The position numbers and the translations under genes are program-made. A stretch of DNA of 64,000 bases from HKST-UBA85 sp035654775 (GTDB lineage Bacteria; Bacteroidota; Bacteroidia; Flavobacteriales; Flavobacteriaceae): contig DASRWB010000032.1 in NCBI GenBank assembly GCA_035654775.1, positions 1 through 64,000 of the forward strand. The letters run 5' to 3'. The notes below the pieces were generated by a model that was not told where the DNA came from, searched no databases, and saw only the letters and a program-made list of their open reading frames with translations. Shown here one piece after another: positions 24,080-33,543 of this stretch (its first letter is position 1; each line of letters begins with the position of its first letter).

Positions 24080-26395
24080 TTATCCTATTATTTCTAATTT
24101 AGCAAATCGCAACAGCAATTTTTTCACCTCGCCGCTGGCAAATTTTATTTCAGCTTTAGTATCTGCTCCTGCGCCTTCCATCTTTACAACTTCACCTTTC
24201 CCAAAACGCTGATGATTCACTACGTTACCCACAACCAGTTTGCTGTCAAACAAATTAGAACTCGTATCTCTTGATGAATTCAATTTTTTTAAGTTTTTGG
24301 GATTAGAGACATTGATTTTAGGGATGTTCTGTTGTGGTTTTTTAATCGGTTTCTTATAGCGCATTTTTTCGGGTTCAACATCGTCAAAAATATCCGGACT
24401 AAGCATAGGATTAAATCTGCGTTCTTCAACCGGAGTTAAAATATCCAAATAGGCATCATCCATTTCCTCAATAAATCTGCTGGGTTCAGCATCTATAAGT
24501 TTTCCCCAGCGATACCGGGATAAGGTATAAGTTAAGTAGGCTTGTTTTTCTGCTCGTGTAAGCGCTACATAAAACAACCTGCGTTCTTCTTCCAGTTCGC
24601 TTCGGGTGTTCATACTCATGGCGCTTGGAAATAAATCTTCTTCCATACCTACGATATAAACCACCGGAAATTCTAGGCCTTTTGCCAAGTGTATGGTCAT
24701 TAATGCAACACTATCGGCTTTTCCTTTTTCATTGTCTAAATCGGTTACTAAGGCTACATCTTCTAAAAATTCGGCCAATGAGCCTGTAGCATCTGCCAAT
24801 TCTTTTTGTCCTTCAACAAAGTCTTTTATACCGTTGAGAAGTTCTTCTATATTTTCCATTCGGGCAACGCCTTCAGGTGTTCCGTCTTTATTGAATTCCT
24901 TCAGTAAACCACTAACTTTCACCACATGATCTGCCAGTTCAAAAGCATTGGATTTTTGGTTCATCACCTGAAAACTTTCCAACATTGTCGTAAAGTCTTG
25001 TAGCTTATTTTTGGTTCCCGCATTGATACTTAACTGTTTGATATCCAGCTTTTTTATTACTTCAAAAAGAGATAAATTATGTTCATTTGCAGCGACAACA
25101 AGCTTATCAACAGTAGTTTGTCCAATGCCTCTGGCGGGAAAGTTAATTATCCGTTTAAAGGCTTCTTCGTCTGCAGGGTTAATAATTAGGCGTAAATAGG
25201 ACAATACATCTTTAATTTCTTTTCGTTGATAGAAGGACAATCCACCATAAATTCGATAAGGAATGTCTTTTTTCCGAAGGGCATCTTCTATGGCTCTGGA
25301 TTGTGCATTGGTTCGGTATAAAACGGCAAAATCACTGTTTTTATATTGCTTGTTCATTTTGTTTTCAAAAATAGAACTGGCCACATAACGGCCTTCATCA
25401 CCGTCGGTAAGCAGCCGGTTTACTTTTATTTTTGAGCCTTCTTCATTGGCTGTCCAAACTACTTTGTCTATTTTACTCTTATTGTGTTCAATAACGGAAT
25501 TGGCTGCTTTTACAATGGTTTTTGTAGAGCGGTAATTTTGTTCTAACCGGTAGAGTACCGCGTCCGGATAATCGCGCTGAAAGTTTAATATATTATTGAT
25601 ATTTGCACCTCTAAAGGCGTAAATACTTTGAGCATCATCTCCGACAACACATACATTTTGAAACCTATCGGCTAAAGCCCTAACTATTAGGTATTGCGAG
25701 TGGTTGGTATCCTGATACTCATCCACCAAAATATACCTGAATCTATCTTGATACTTTGCCAATACATCAGGAAATCGGGTTAAAAGTTCGTTGGTTTTCA
25801 ACAACAAATCGTCAAAATCCATTGCGCCGGCTTTAAAACACCTATCTACATAATTTTTATAAATCTCACCCATTTTAGGTCTTTTAGCCATGGCATCTGC
25901 TTCCACAAGTTCAGGATTGTTTGTATAGGCTCTTACTGTAATCAAACTGTTTTTAAACGAAGATATACGGGAACGTATTTGCTTGTACTTGTATATGTCT
26001 TTGTCTAAATTCATTTCTTTTATGATGGAAGCTATTAACCTGTCAGAGTCCTGAGTATCATATATCGTGAAATTACTGGGGTAACCCAATCTATCTGCTT
26101 CACTTCTGAGAATACGTGCAAAAACCGAATGGAAAGTACCCATCCATAAATTTTTGGCTTCACTCTCACCTACTATGCTTGCAATACGTTCTTTCATTTC
26201 GCGAGCAGCCTTGTTGGTAAAGGTAAGGGCCAAGATATTAAAAGGGTCCACATTTTTGTGCATTAAATATGCAATTCGGTAGGTAAGTACGCGCGTTTTT
26301 CCCGATCCTGCTCCGGCAATAATAATCATAGGCCCATCCATTTGTAAGGTAGGTGCCAATTGTGCTTCATTTAACTCTGCTAAAAACTTCTCCAA
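24080..26395 (-). CDS. UvrD/PcrA-type superfamily 1 DNA helicase
   Basis: A 771-residue 3'-5' helicase. Motifs in order: GAGSGKTRVLTYRIAYL (Walker A), TFTNKAAREMKER (Ia), VDEYQDTN (II), GDDAQSIYAFRGA (III), QNYRSTK (IV), TIHLAKGLEFPVVYI (V) and RRLFYVALTRA (VI). The C-terminus has a linker with IPKINVSNPKNLKK and ends in the SH3/Tudor-like tail GNVVNHQRFGKGEV known from PcrA. Such helicases act in nucleotide excision and mismatch repair and in removing RNA polymerase from DNA. No RecBC-type partner is visible. The sua5-type gene follows immediately. Confidence 0.95.
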   Translation of the reverse strand: MEKFLAELNEAQLAPTLQMDGPMIIIAGAGSGKTRVLTYRIAYLMHKNVDPFNILALTFTNKAAREMKERIASIVGESEAKNLWMGTFHSVFARILRSEADRLGYPSNFTIYDTQDSDRLIASIIKEMNLDKDIYKYKQIRSRISSFKNSLITVRAYTNNPELVEADAMAKRPKMGEIYKNYVDRCFKAGAMDFDDLLLKTNELLTRFPDVLAKYQDRFRYILVDEYQDTNHSQYLIVRALADRFQNVCVVGDDAQSIYAFRGANINNILNFQRDYPDAVLYRLEQNYRSTKTIVKAANSVIEHNKSKIDKVVWTANEEGSKIKVNRLLTDGDEGRYVASSIFENKMNKQYKNSDFAVLYRTNAQSRAIEDALRKKDIPYRIYGGLSFYQRKEIKDVLSYLRLIINPADEEAFKRIINFPARGIGQTTVDKLVVAANEHNLSLFEVIKKLDIKQLSINAGTKNKLQDFTTMLESFQVMNQKSNAFELADHVVKVSGLLKEFNKDGTPEGVARMENIEELLNGIKDFVEGQKELADATGSLAEFLEDVALVTDLDNEKGKADSVALMTIHLAKGLEFPVVYIVGMEEDLFPSAMSMNTRSELEEERRLFYVALTRAEKQAYLTYTLSRYRWGKLIDAEPSRFIEEMDDAYLDILTPVEERRFNPMLSPDIFDDVEPEKMRYKKPIKKPQQNIPKINVSNPKNLKKLNSSRDTSSNLFDSKLVVGNVVNHQRFGKGEVVKMEGAGADTKAEIKFASGEVKKLLLRFAKLEIIG

Positions 26396-26531
26396 GAGAT
26401 TTATTTTTTTATGGTGTGAAAATAGCTAATGTGCTTGTTTTTATTAAGTAGTTTTATCAATTTTTATAAACAATTGATAAAATGCTTTCTGTAAATTTTT
26501 AAATATCTTTACTTTTAATTAAGCCTTTACT

Positions 26532-28091
26532 ATGGAACCCGTTTTTGAATTTCTTGGAAGTATCTCTTGGTGGATGTGGATACTCATTTTTCTGGTGCTG
26601 CTTGCCATCAGAGATATTTTTGTGCAAAGAGCACACACAATAAGTCATAATTTTCCCATTATAGGACACTTGCGTTACCTTTTCGAAAGTATAGGTCCTG
26701 AAATACGACAATATTTTGTGGCAAACAATAGAGAAGAACTTCCCTTCAACCGCATAGAGAGAGGTTGGATTTATGCCTCTGCAAAGAGCGAAAACAATTA
26801 TGAAGGCTTTGGTACAGATAGAGATATTTATGCCCATCAGCATATTTTTATCAATAATGCTATGATTCCGTTTAAAATTGACAAAAATCATCCTAATAGT
26901 ATTGACAAAAGCTTTTTACCTTGTGCCAAAGTGATTGGCAAGTTTAATAACCGTCGAAGACCCTATAGGCCGGCATCAATCATTAATGTTTCTGCAATGA
27001 GTTTTGGTTCGCTTTCCGCAAACGCCATAGCCTCGCTAAATAAAGGAGCAAAATTAGCCGATGCTTACCACAATACCGGTGAAGGTGGTTTATCTCCTTA
27101 TCATTGTAATGGCAGTGATGTAGTATTTCATTTTGGTACCGGATATTTTGGAGTACGTGACCGAGAAGGTAATTTTTCAATGGAAAAAATGGTACAGCTG
27201 GTCAAAGAAAATCCATTTATAAGAGCCATCGAAATAAAGCTTTCACAAGGTGCTAAACCGGGAAAAGGCGGAGTTTTACCAGCAGCAAAAATTTCTAAAG
27301 AAATAGCCGAAATAAGGCATGTAGAAATGGGAAAAGATGTACTATCGCCACCCAATCATTCTGCCTTTTCAACTGTAGCCGAAATGGTAGACTTTATTGA
27401 AGCTATTGCTGAAAACACCGGATTACCGGTAGGCATTAAAGCTGCGATTGGAAAACTGGAACAATGGGAAGAACTTACCAATATTATGTTGAAAACCGGA
27501 AAAGGACCTGATTTTATTACGGTAGATGGTGGCGAAGGTGGAACCGGTGCCGCTCCGCCAAGTTTTGCAGATCATGTTTCCTTACCTTGGGTTTATGGGT
27601 TTAGTGATTTATACAAGTTATTTAAATCAAAAAAACTTACTGAACGTGTGGTATTTATCGGCAGCGGCAAGCTAGGATTTCCCGGAAAAGCTGCTATGGC
27701 ATTTGCCATGGGTGTAGATTGTATTAATGTAGCGCGGGAAGCAATGATGAGCATTGGCTGTATTCAGGCCCAAATATGTCACACTAATAGATGCCCAAGT
27801 GGTGTGGCTACACAAAATAAATGGCTGCAAAGCGGAATCGATGTTCCTTTAAAATCAGAACGTTTGGCGCAGTATTTTAAAACTTTCCGAAAAGAACTTA
27901 TTGAAATTACACACGCAGCCGGATATGAGCATCCATGTCAATTTAAAATGAGCGATGTAGATGTTAATGTAGATGACCATTACCTGTCTAAAGAACTGGA
28001 CAGAACCTATCTATACCTGAAGACTCCGGTTCCTTTTGAAGGAATGGAGGCTTTAAAAAACTGTCCGCATTTAGGTGGCAAAAAGGCCTAA
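26532..28091 (+). CDS. Membrane-anchored FMN-binding glutamate synthase-family protein
   Basis: A 519-residue protein resembling the FMN-binding synthase domain of GltB without the glutaminase or regulatory domains. An N-terminal TM helix (WWMWILIFLVLLAIRDIFV) precedes the catalytic region. Key segments: NVSAMSFGSLSANAI, NTGEGGLSPYH, IEIKLSQGAKPGKGG and the FMN phosphate site GGEGGTGAAPPSF. IGCIQAQICHTNRCPSG holds the three cysteines of a 3Fe-4S cluster. Family members are annotated as FMN-binding glutamate synthase-like; the physiological reaction and the electron donor are not established for stand-alone membrane forms. Its stop overlaps the stop of the LRR gene on the other strand by three bases. 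Confidence 0.85.
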   Translation: MEPVFEFLGSISWWMWILIFLVLLAIRDIFVQRAHTISHNFPIIGHLRYLFESIGPEIRQYFVANNREELPFNRIERGWIYASAKSENNYEGFGTDRDIYAHQHIFINNAMIPFKIDKNHPNSIDKSFLPCAKVIGKFNNRRRPYRPASIINVSAMSFGSLSANAIASLNKGAKLADAYHNTGEGGLSPYHCNGSDVVFHFGTGYFGVRDREGNFSMEKMVQLVKENPFIRAIEIKLSQGAKPGKGGVLPAAKISKEIAEIRHVEMGKDVLSPPNHSAFSTVAEMVDFIEAIAENTGLPVGIKAAIGKLEQWEELTNIMLKTGKGPDFITVDGGEGGTGAAPPSFADHVSLPWVYGFSDLYKLFKSKKLTERVVFIGSGKLGFPGKAAMAFAMGVDCINVAREAMMSIGCIQAQICHTNRCPSGVATQNKWLQSGIDVPLKSERLAQYFKTFRKELIEITHAAGYEHPCQFKMSDVDVNVDDHYLSKELDRTYLYLKTPVPFEGMEALKNCPHLGGKKA

Positions 28092-29782
28092 CCTCTGTTT
28101 TTAACTATTTTGTATACTTCTGTTCTATTTTCGGTTGTAAGGCTTACGAAATACATACCCTGTGGCAAGGATGATAAGTCAAGTGTATTTTTTCCGTAGG
28201 AAAATGCTCCATGTGATAGTTTTTGTCCGTTTACATTATAGAGTATATAATTAGATTGTGCCTTTAAGGTAATATAAACATAGCTTGTTGATGGGTTTGG
28301 GAATAATGAGACCAAGTTCATTTCTGTGTTGTCTTCAATTGACAAAGAGGCACAAGCATCACTAAATTGAGTTTGCGTATCTCTGTTGTGCCAATTGGCA
28401 GTACTATATGCAGGATTATCTACATTTACACAGTTCAGGTTTACATTTCCCGTGGAATTGTAGTTATTTACAAATAAATTGTTTCCATTCGCCATATCTA
28501 GCGATTCCAAATTATTGTTTTCACATCGCATACGCGTAAGCCTACTTAAATTAGAGGCATCTATGCTTACAAGTGAATTATTCTGACAGTATAGATAGGT
28601 AATTTGGTTATTAGCCTCAAGCGCCAAGTTTTCCAGGCTATTATTAGCACAGTTTAGGTAACTTAATTGAGGATTGTTGCTTAAATCCAGTTCAGTTAGC
28701 AAATTATCTCCGCAAGAAATATGTGTTAAAAGCGGGTTGCTGCTAACATTCAGTGTTTCTAGAGGATTACTGAATGAATACAACTGTCGCAGCTTGACAT
28801 TATTACTTAATTCAATGTCCTGAATATCATTATTGGAAAAAGAAAAGGTTTGCAACTCTACATTTTGTGACACATCTATTTCAGAAAGATTATTGTGACT
28901 GCAATTAAAATGCATAAGTTCTATATTTTGCCGCGGGTCAATAAAGGTTATTTCATTAAAACTACAGTTTAGGTCTACTAAATTTATGTTGTTTGTAATA
29001 TCTAATTCTTCCAGTTGGTTATTGTAGCAATACAAATCGGTTAAAGCCAAATTATTTCTAACATCCATAGTAGTTATCAAATTATTGCTGCAATCTAACA
29101 CACTTAAATTTTCATTTTGCATGACATTAAGTGTCGTTAAAAAATTGGAGTAACAATTCAGTTCTGTAATGAGTGTATTTTGGGTTATATCTAAACTTGT
29201 CAACCTGTTATTAAAACAATACAAACGGGTTAACATTGGGTTGTTTGAAGTATTAATTTGAGTCAGTAAATTATTTGCACAGTTTAATACTTCCAGGTTT
29301 TCACTACTTGAAACATCTAGTGAAGTAAGCCTGTTACTATGGCATTCTATGGTTTTCAGATAGGTATTTTGTGATATATTTAAATTGGAAATGTTATTGT
29401 AATGGCATCGAAGAATTCGCAACTCTGTATTTCGACTTAAATCCAACTGTGTCAGATTGTTAGAAGAACAATCGAGCACTTTGAGCGCCGTAAAATCCTC
29501 TATTCCGGTTAAATCTTGTATGTTTTTATTAAAAATATTTAACTCTGCAATCCCAGAAATGTTTGCAGTAGGAACAAAATTATCTAAACTACCGGAATCG
29601 TATCCTAAATCAATTAATGCCTGTTCAAATTTATCGTCGGGAACATACGTATTTTGCGCATATCCATGTATTGTTGAGGCAAAACACAAGATTATTATAA
29701 AATAGCGCAAAGCCTCTATACGATTCCTGAAACCGAACACCGGACTTTCGCCATGCATAAGTAGGTTAAGTTTTGTCTTCAT
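28088..29782 (-). CDS. T9SS type-A sorted leucine-rich-repeat protein with a cysteine ladder
   Basis: A 564-residue secreted protein from ATG 29782; the open frame begins 30 codons earlier but that start gives no better signal sequence. After a long N-region and hydrophobic core (FIIILCFASTIHGYAQ), a short domain (KFEQALIDLGYD) precedes sixteen tandem 21-residue LRRs, residues about 98-433, with the pattern LxxLxCxxNxLTxLDxSxN. The conserved Cys is lost in repeats 11 (Phe) and 12 (Ser). The C-terminal domain (SLFPNPS, YNVNGQKL, SSLPQGMYFVSL) is the type A sorting signal of the type IX secretion system, so it should be secreted or surface-attached. The ligand is unknown. Confidence 0.85.
   Translation of the reverse strand: MKTKLNLLMHGESPVFGFRNRIEALRYFIIILCFASTIHGYAQNTYVPDDKFEQALIDLGYDSGSLDNFVPTANISGIAELNIFNKNIQDLTGIEDFTALKVLDCSSNNLTQLDLSRNTELRILRCHYNNISNLNISQNTYLKTIECHSNRLTSLDVSSSENLEVLNCANNLLTQINTSNNPMLTRLYCFNNRLTSLDITQNTLITELNCYSNFLTTLNVMQNENLSVLDCSNNLITTMDVRNNLALTDLYCYNNQLEELDITNNINLVDLNCSFNEITFIDPRQNIELMHFNCSHNNLSEIDVSQNVELQTFSFSNNDIQDIELSNNVKLRQLYSFSNPLETLNVSSNPLLTHISCGDNLLTELDLSNNPQLSYLNCANNSLENLALEANNQITYLYCQNNSLVSIDASNLSRLTRMRCENNNLESLDMANGNNLFVNNYNSTGNVNLNCVNVDNPAYSTANWHNRDTQTQFSDACASLSIEDNTEMNLVSLFPNPSTSYVYITLKAQSNYILYNVNGQKLSHGAFSYGKNTLDLSSLPQGMYFVSLTTENRTEVYKIVKNRG
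28484..29491 (-). repeat. Sixteen tandem 63-base LRR units
   Basis: Sixteen coding repeats of 21 codons each, without insertions, inside the LRR gene. They are diverged at DNA level, so they are old protein repeats rather than a recent tandem expansion. Confidence 0.8.
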
Positions 29783-29984
29783 TAGTTTTGGGGTTTCTAA
29801 TTGTTTTTTAGACAACGGGACAAATATAAAGAAAAATATCCATGAAATGCAAATATTATCGATTAAATGCATTACTCGATTTTTAAATTCCTGTTTTTGA
29901 ATGAGTTAAAAAATCAAAGATATACGTTAAGAAAACCAGTAAAGTCAGTATATACTTGTTTATTCACTTTTAAACAGAAAAAAG

Positions 29985-29992
29985 TATATTTG
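29985..29992 (+). promoter_or_regulatory. Putative -7 box for the small membrane protein
   Basis: TATATTTG matches TAnnTTTG, 20 bases before ATG 30013. A TTG at 29956-29958 is 26 bases upstream, a little further than usual. Confidence 0.5.
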
Positions 29993-30012
29993 CTACTCTT
30001 TAAAAACATACT

Positions 30013-30537
30013 ATGGAAACTGACAAAATTTTTGAATTATTTTTATATGCCGTACCTGCGTTAATTACCGGACTCATTGCTTACTATTTTTTTAAGGAGC
30101 ATACCAAAAATGAAGATGGAAGACGTAGGTTTCTTCTCCATAAAGATTTACAGATAAATGCTTTACCCATTCGACTGCAAGCTTATGAGCGCATGGCGTT
30201 ATTTTTAGAACGAATAACTCCTTCAAAAATATTAATAAGAGTATCTCCAAATTCCTCAAATAAAGAGGATTACGAATCTTTACTTATAGCAACTATTGAA
30301 CAAGAATTTGAACACAATTTAACCCAGCAAATTTACCTTAGTGACGAATGCTGGAATATAATTACCGCGGCAAAAAATGCCACCATTCAACTGATTCGTA
30401 AAGCCAGTTTACTTGAAAAAACAGATACAGCCAATAAATTACGTGAAGTAGTTTTAACAGAAATGATGGAAAAAAGAGCACCAAGTGATGCTGCGCTGTC
30501 TTTTATCAAGAATGAAGTTTCCGAACTTTGGAAATAA
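30013..30537 (+). CDS. Conserved hypothetical membrane-anchored protein
   Basis: A 174-residue protein. An N-terminal TM helix (LFLYAVPALITGLIAYYFF, about 10-28) is followed by a basic HTKNEDGRRR turn and a mainly helical soluble domain (LQAYERMALFLERITPS, LLIATIEQEFEHNLTQQIYLS, AKNATIQLIRKAS). The pattern resembles a conserved Bacteroidota family with no assigned role, as far as I recall. No catalytic motif is seen. The soluble part probably faces the cytoplasm given the positive charges after the helix. It converges with the patatin gene. Confidence 0.78.
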   Translation: METDKIFELFLYAVPALITGLIAYYFFKEHTKNEDGRRRFLLHKDLQINALPIRLQAYERMALFLERITPSKILIRVSPNSSNKEDYESLLIATIEQEFEHNLTQQIYLSDECWNIITAAKNATIQLIRKASLLEKTDTANKLREVVLTEMMEKRAPSDAALSFIKNEVSELWK

Positions 30538-30545
30538 ATTTGTTT

Positions 30546-31430
30546 TTAACTTTCGTGTTTCATTTTAGCATATTCATATCCTTCTCGCCACCATTTCTCC
30601 ATAAGTTTTTTACTGAAAATGAGTGAATTTTCTGTTAGTTTTGTGGGTGTATAATAAAGATTAAGTGTGGTACTATTCGTTTTTGCAGCTAATTTCCCGA
30701 TAGTTATGTCATGCTTTTCTACTTGCTCCAGTAGATGGCTAAAGAGATTAATCATTAGCGAGAATGGATTTTTACCCAAGACTTTACGTTTTTCCATGCG
30801 TTCAGATTCCAGCACAACAGCATCAACTACTGTTGCACCTCTTTTTATGGCCTCTCGAATAGGCACTACACAACCCAACCCGCCATCGGCGTACTCATAT
30901 CCGTTCACTTTAGCCAGCGACATAAAAGGTATGTAATTGCAGGATATCCAAATCCAGTTGCAAAATTCTTCGTAAGAAAATTCATTAATCGACTTGTACT
31001 CTACCGTATTCATGGAAAGGTTTGAAACGGTAACCACCACATCATGCTTGGTGGCTTTTATAGTATTGTATTCGTCTATAGTGAAGTTTTTTCTGATATT
31101 ATTTTTAAGCGATTTACTTTCTCCAAAGGTGCGTTTCATTTTTATAAACTGCCAGATGGAATTTACAAAGTCTATGGAAACAAACTCTCTGTCGTCTTTT
31201 TTACGCTGAATAAAAGGACTTACGCTAAAAATATCTTTTTGCTGAACATTGGTAAATATATTGTAAATTTTAGGAATATTATTTGCGGCAAGGTGTGGAA
31301 TTAAAAGACTTCCCGTAGACGTTCCTAAAAACATGTCGTACTTTCTACCTAAATCATTTATTAAATATTCGGCTACACCACCGGCAAAAGCACCTTTACT
31401 TCCACCTCCGGAAATAACTAATGCACGCAT
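30546..31430 (-). CDS. Patatin-like phospholipase
   Basis: A 294-residue patatin-family lipid acyl hydrolase using a Ser-Asp dyad. The oxyanion glycine loop is GGGSKGAFAGG at residues 8-18, the nucleophile elbow GTSTG around 36-40 with the active serine, and the catalytic aspartate in YADGGLG near 182. There is no signal peptide, so it is cytoplasmic or peripheral. The ATG is 3 bases after the stop of the M1 peptidase gene, so both are one transcript. The lipid substrate is unknown; it might act on membrane phospholipids. Confidence 0.9.
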   Translation of the reverse strand: MRALVISGGGSKGAFAGGVAEYLINDLGRKYDMFLGTSTGSLLIPHLAANNIPKIYNIFTNVQQKDIFSVSPFIQRKKDDREFVSIDFVNSIWQFIKMKRTFGESKSLKNNIRKNFTIDEYNTIKATKHDVVVTVSNLSMNTVEYKSINEFSYEEFCNWIWISCNYIPFMSLAKVNGYEYADGGLGCVVPIREAIKRGATVVDAVVLESERMEKRKVLGKNPFSLMINLFSHLLEQVEKHDITIGKLAAKTNSTTLNLYYTPTKLTENSLIFSKKLMEKWWREGYEYAKMKHES

Positions 31431-31433
31431 AGC

Positions 31434-33470
31434 TCAGGACTTTTTTTTAAGTATTTCCAGTTGTTTTTTTGCATAAGAAGCCAATCTCCAGTTATGATGT
31501 CCGGAAGCCTGTTCCAAATGTTTTAAACAAATGTCATTACACGCATCTAACATAAATAAATACTGAAACGCATTGAGTCGTTCTTCAAAATTAAATTGTG
31601 CTGAGGTAAACTCTATTAATTCATCAAAATACTCAGATTTTTTCTGTTCGTTGTAATCTGGTGTAGAAAGTGCCAGTAGCAGCCAAATTTGTCTTACATT
31701 GTTGTTTCTTCCCTTGATATCCTTGGTTTTATCTAAATAGGTTGCTCGGTCATTTGGAAAATTATTCCACAAGTTATACAATGCTTTTTCTATGGTGTTA
31801 TAGGATGCATCTTTAAGTAAAGATTCATAATTTTTTTTCAACTTTTCAGGAATGGTAGTCAACACTTCAGCTATGGCATTTCTTACTTTCAGTGGATTTT
31901 CAAATGTTTCGGCTGTAATTAATTCCGGTTGTTGCTTTATGATTTTAATTTTAGCTTCATCTGAAATATAGGAAGTTAGGTATTCGCTGCACTTGGCATT
32001 AAGAGCCTCGCAGTCTACCATTTCGTATTCTTGAATAAATGTTGATTTCAGTAATAGTTCTTGCGCCATATCCAAGGGAAAAACCGGAGCTTTTATCCAG
32101 GTTTCCACAAACGATTCCATACTTGTCTCGCTTAACTTTTCAACAATAGCTATAAAATCTTGCGTTGTTGCACTTTTAAATTGATAATCAGTTAAATATT
32201 GTTTTACAGCAGCTTTAAAATGCACATCGCCTATTTTCTCTCTTAACGCGTGTAAAACCCAACAGCCACGTCTGTAGAAGGTTAAGCTGCTTGATTTTGG
32301 ATTAAGCAGCGACGTTCCTAATTCAGCTTTATCTTGATCTTGTAATTCCTGCGCGTATTGATACAACCTCCAGAAATAATATTTGTCTCCAAAGATTTCC
32401 TTTTCTGCCAAAAGCGCATAATAAGTTGAAAAACCTTCTTGTAACCAATGATGCTCGCTGCTTTTTGCGGTTACTAAGTTGCCAAACCACTGATGAGCCA
32501 ACTCGTGTGCATTTACGTTTACGTAATTGCCATCCGCAAAACCAATGCTATCTACCACAAAAGTATCGGCAAAAGTGGTTGCCGCTGTATTTTCCATACC
32601 TGCATACAAAAAATCATGTACAGGCACCTGCTTGTATTCTTGCCAAGGATAAGCCACACCTATTTCTTCTTCAAGAAAATCAAACAATTGTTTTGTGTAG
32701 CGGTAGGTAGGTTCTACTTTACTTGAATCGTTCGCGTAATAATACATTACCAGAGGCACACCCGACTTTGAGGTTTCTGATTTTTTCGCATAATCCCCAA
32801 TTACCACAGAAAGCAAATAGCTGCTCATGGGTTTTTCCATATCAAAACGCCATTGTGTGAAATTTTCACTTTCATCTTCCCCTAAAAGCTTACCGTTGGA
32901 AATAACCTGATATCCATTTTTAAAAGAAACAGACAGATCAAATTCTATTTTTTCATTCACGTCGTCAAAGCTTGGCAACCAATTACTGGTATACTTTCCC
33001 TGACCTTGCGTCCACACTTGATTTGGCGCTTGGTTATCCCAGCCCACAAAATACATTGCTTGCTTTGGTTGCGCTGTAAAACCCAGCACAATTTCATTGT
33101 TTTTTGAAGGTGCAAAATTTGCTTTTAAAGTCAGTTGATTTCCATCGTATATTGTTTCTACCGGACCATTATTAAAAAAAACAACACTAAACTCCATATT
33201 CCTAGCGTCTATATAAATAGAATCGATAGGTTTTAACACCTCAAATTTATAAGCTATTAACCCTGAAACGGTTTTGTCTTCAGGGCTTATGGCTATTCGT
33301 GCCGAACCTTTCTTTACATCAATAACATCTGTTTGTTGTGCGTATAAAATTGCCGAATAAAGAAAAAGCATGAAAAAAATTATTTGCCTCGTGGAAAGCC
33401 AGCTGGTAACAGACCAACATAACTTGTTGCATATAGAAACTGTTTTAAAGTTCTTGGAGATTTTTATCAT
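31434..33470 (-). CDS. M1 family zinc aminopeptidase, exported
   Basis: A 678-residue metallopeptidase from ATG 33470. A TTG eight codons upstream is in frame but less likely. The N-region is long, followed by the hydrophobic core IIFFMLFLYSAILYAQQ. The M1 hallmarks are complete: GMEN (about 291-294), HELAHQWFGN with His322, Glu323 and His326, and the third zinc ligand Glu345 in WLQEGF. Residues 500-678 form the helical C-terminal domain. It should remove N-terminal residues from peptides in the periplasm or outside. It is the intact counterpart of the catalytically altered M1-like protein at 9983-12844. The patatin gene follows in the same transcript. Confidence 0.93.
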   Translation of the reverse strand: MIKISKNFKTVSICNKLCWSVTSWLSTRQIIFFMLFLYSAILYAQQTDVIDVKKGSARIAISPEDKTVSGLIAYKFEVLKPIDSIYIDARNMEFSVVFFNNGPVETIYDGNQLTLKANFAPSKNNEIVLGFTAQPKQAMYFVGWDNQAPNQVWTQGQGKYTSNWLPSFDDVNEKIEFDLSVSFKNGYQVISNGKLLGEDESENFTQWRFDMEKPMSSYLLSVVIGDYAKKSETSKSGVPLVMYYYANDSSKVEPTYRYTKQLFDFLEEEIGVAYPWQEYKQVPVHDFLYAGMENTAATTFADTFVVDSIGFADGNYVNVNAHELAHQWFGNLVTAKSSEHHWLQEGFSTYYALLAEKEIFGDKYYFWRLYQYAQELQDQDKAELGTSLLNPKSSSLTFYRRGCWVLHALREKIGDVHFKAAVKQYLTDYQFKSATTQDFIAIVEKLSETSMESFVETWIKAPVFPLDMAQELLLKSTFIQEYEMVDCEALNAKCSEYLTSYISDEAKIKIIKQQPELITAETFENPLKVRNAIAEVLTTIPEKLKKNYESLLKDASYNTIEKALYNLWNNFPNDRATYLDKTKDIKGRNNNVRQIWLLLALSTPDYNEQKKSEYFDELIEFTSAQFNFEERLNAFQYLFMLDACNDICLKHLEQASGHHNWRLASYAKKQLEILKKKS

Positions 33471-33543
33471 TTTTGTTTTTTTCAATTCAGGCAAATTACA
33501 AAAAAACCTTTATTATTTGGAAGGGTTTTTATATTTTTCCTGA

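Noticed and set aside
28484..29491. Regular 63-base spacing considered as a CRISPR or DNA tandem repeat
   Set aside because: The units are coding, diverged in DNA and keep only protein-level LRR positions; there are no identical repeats or unique spacers.
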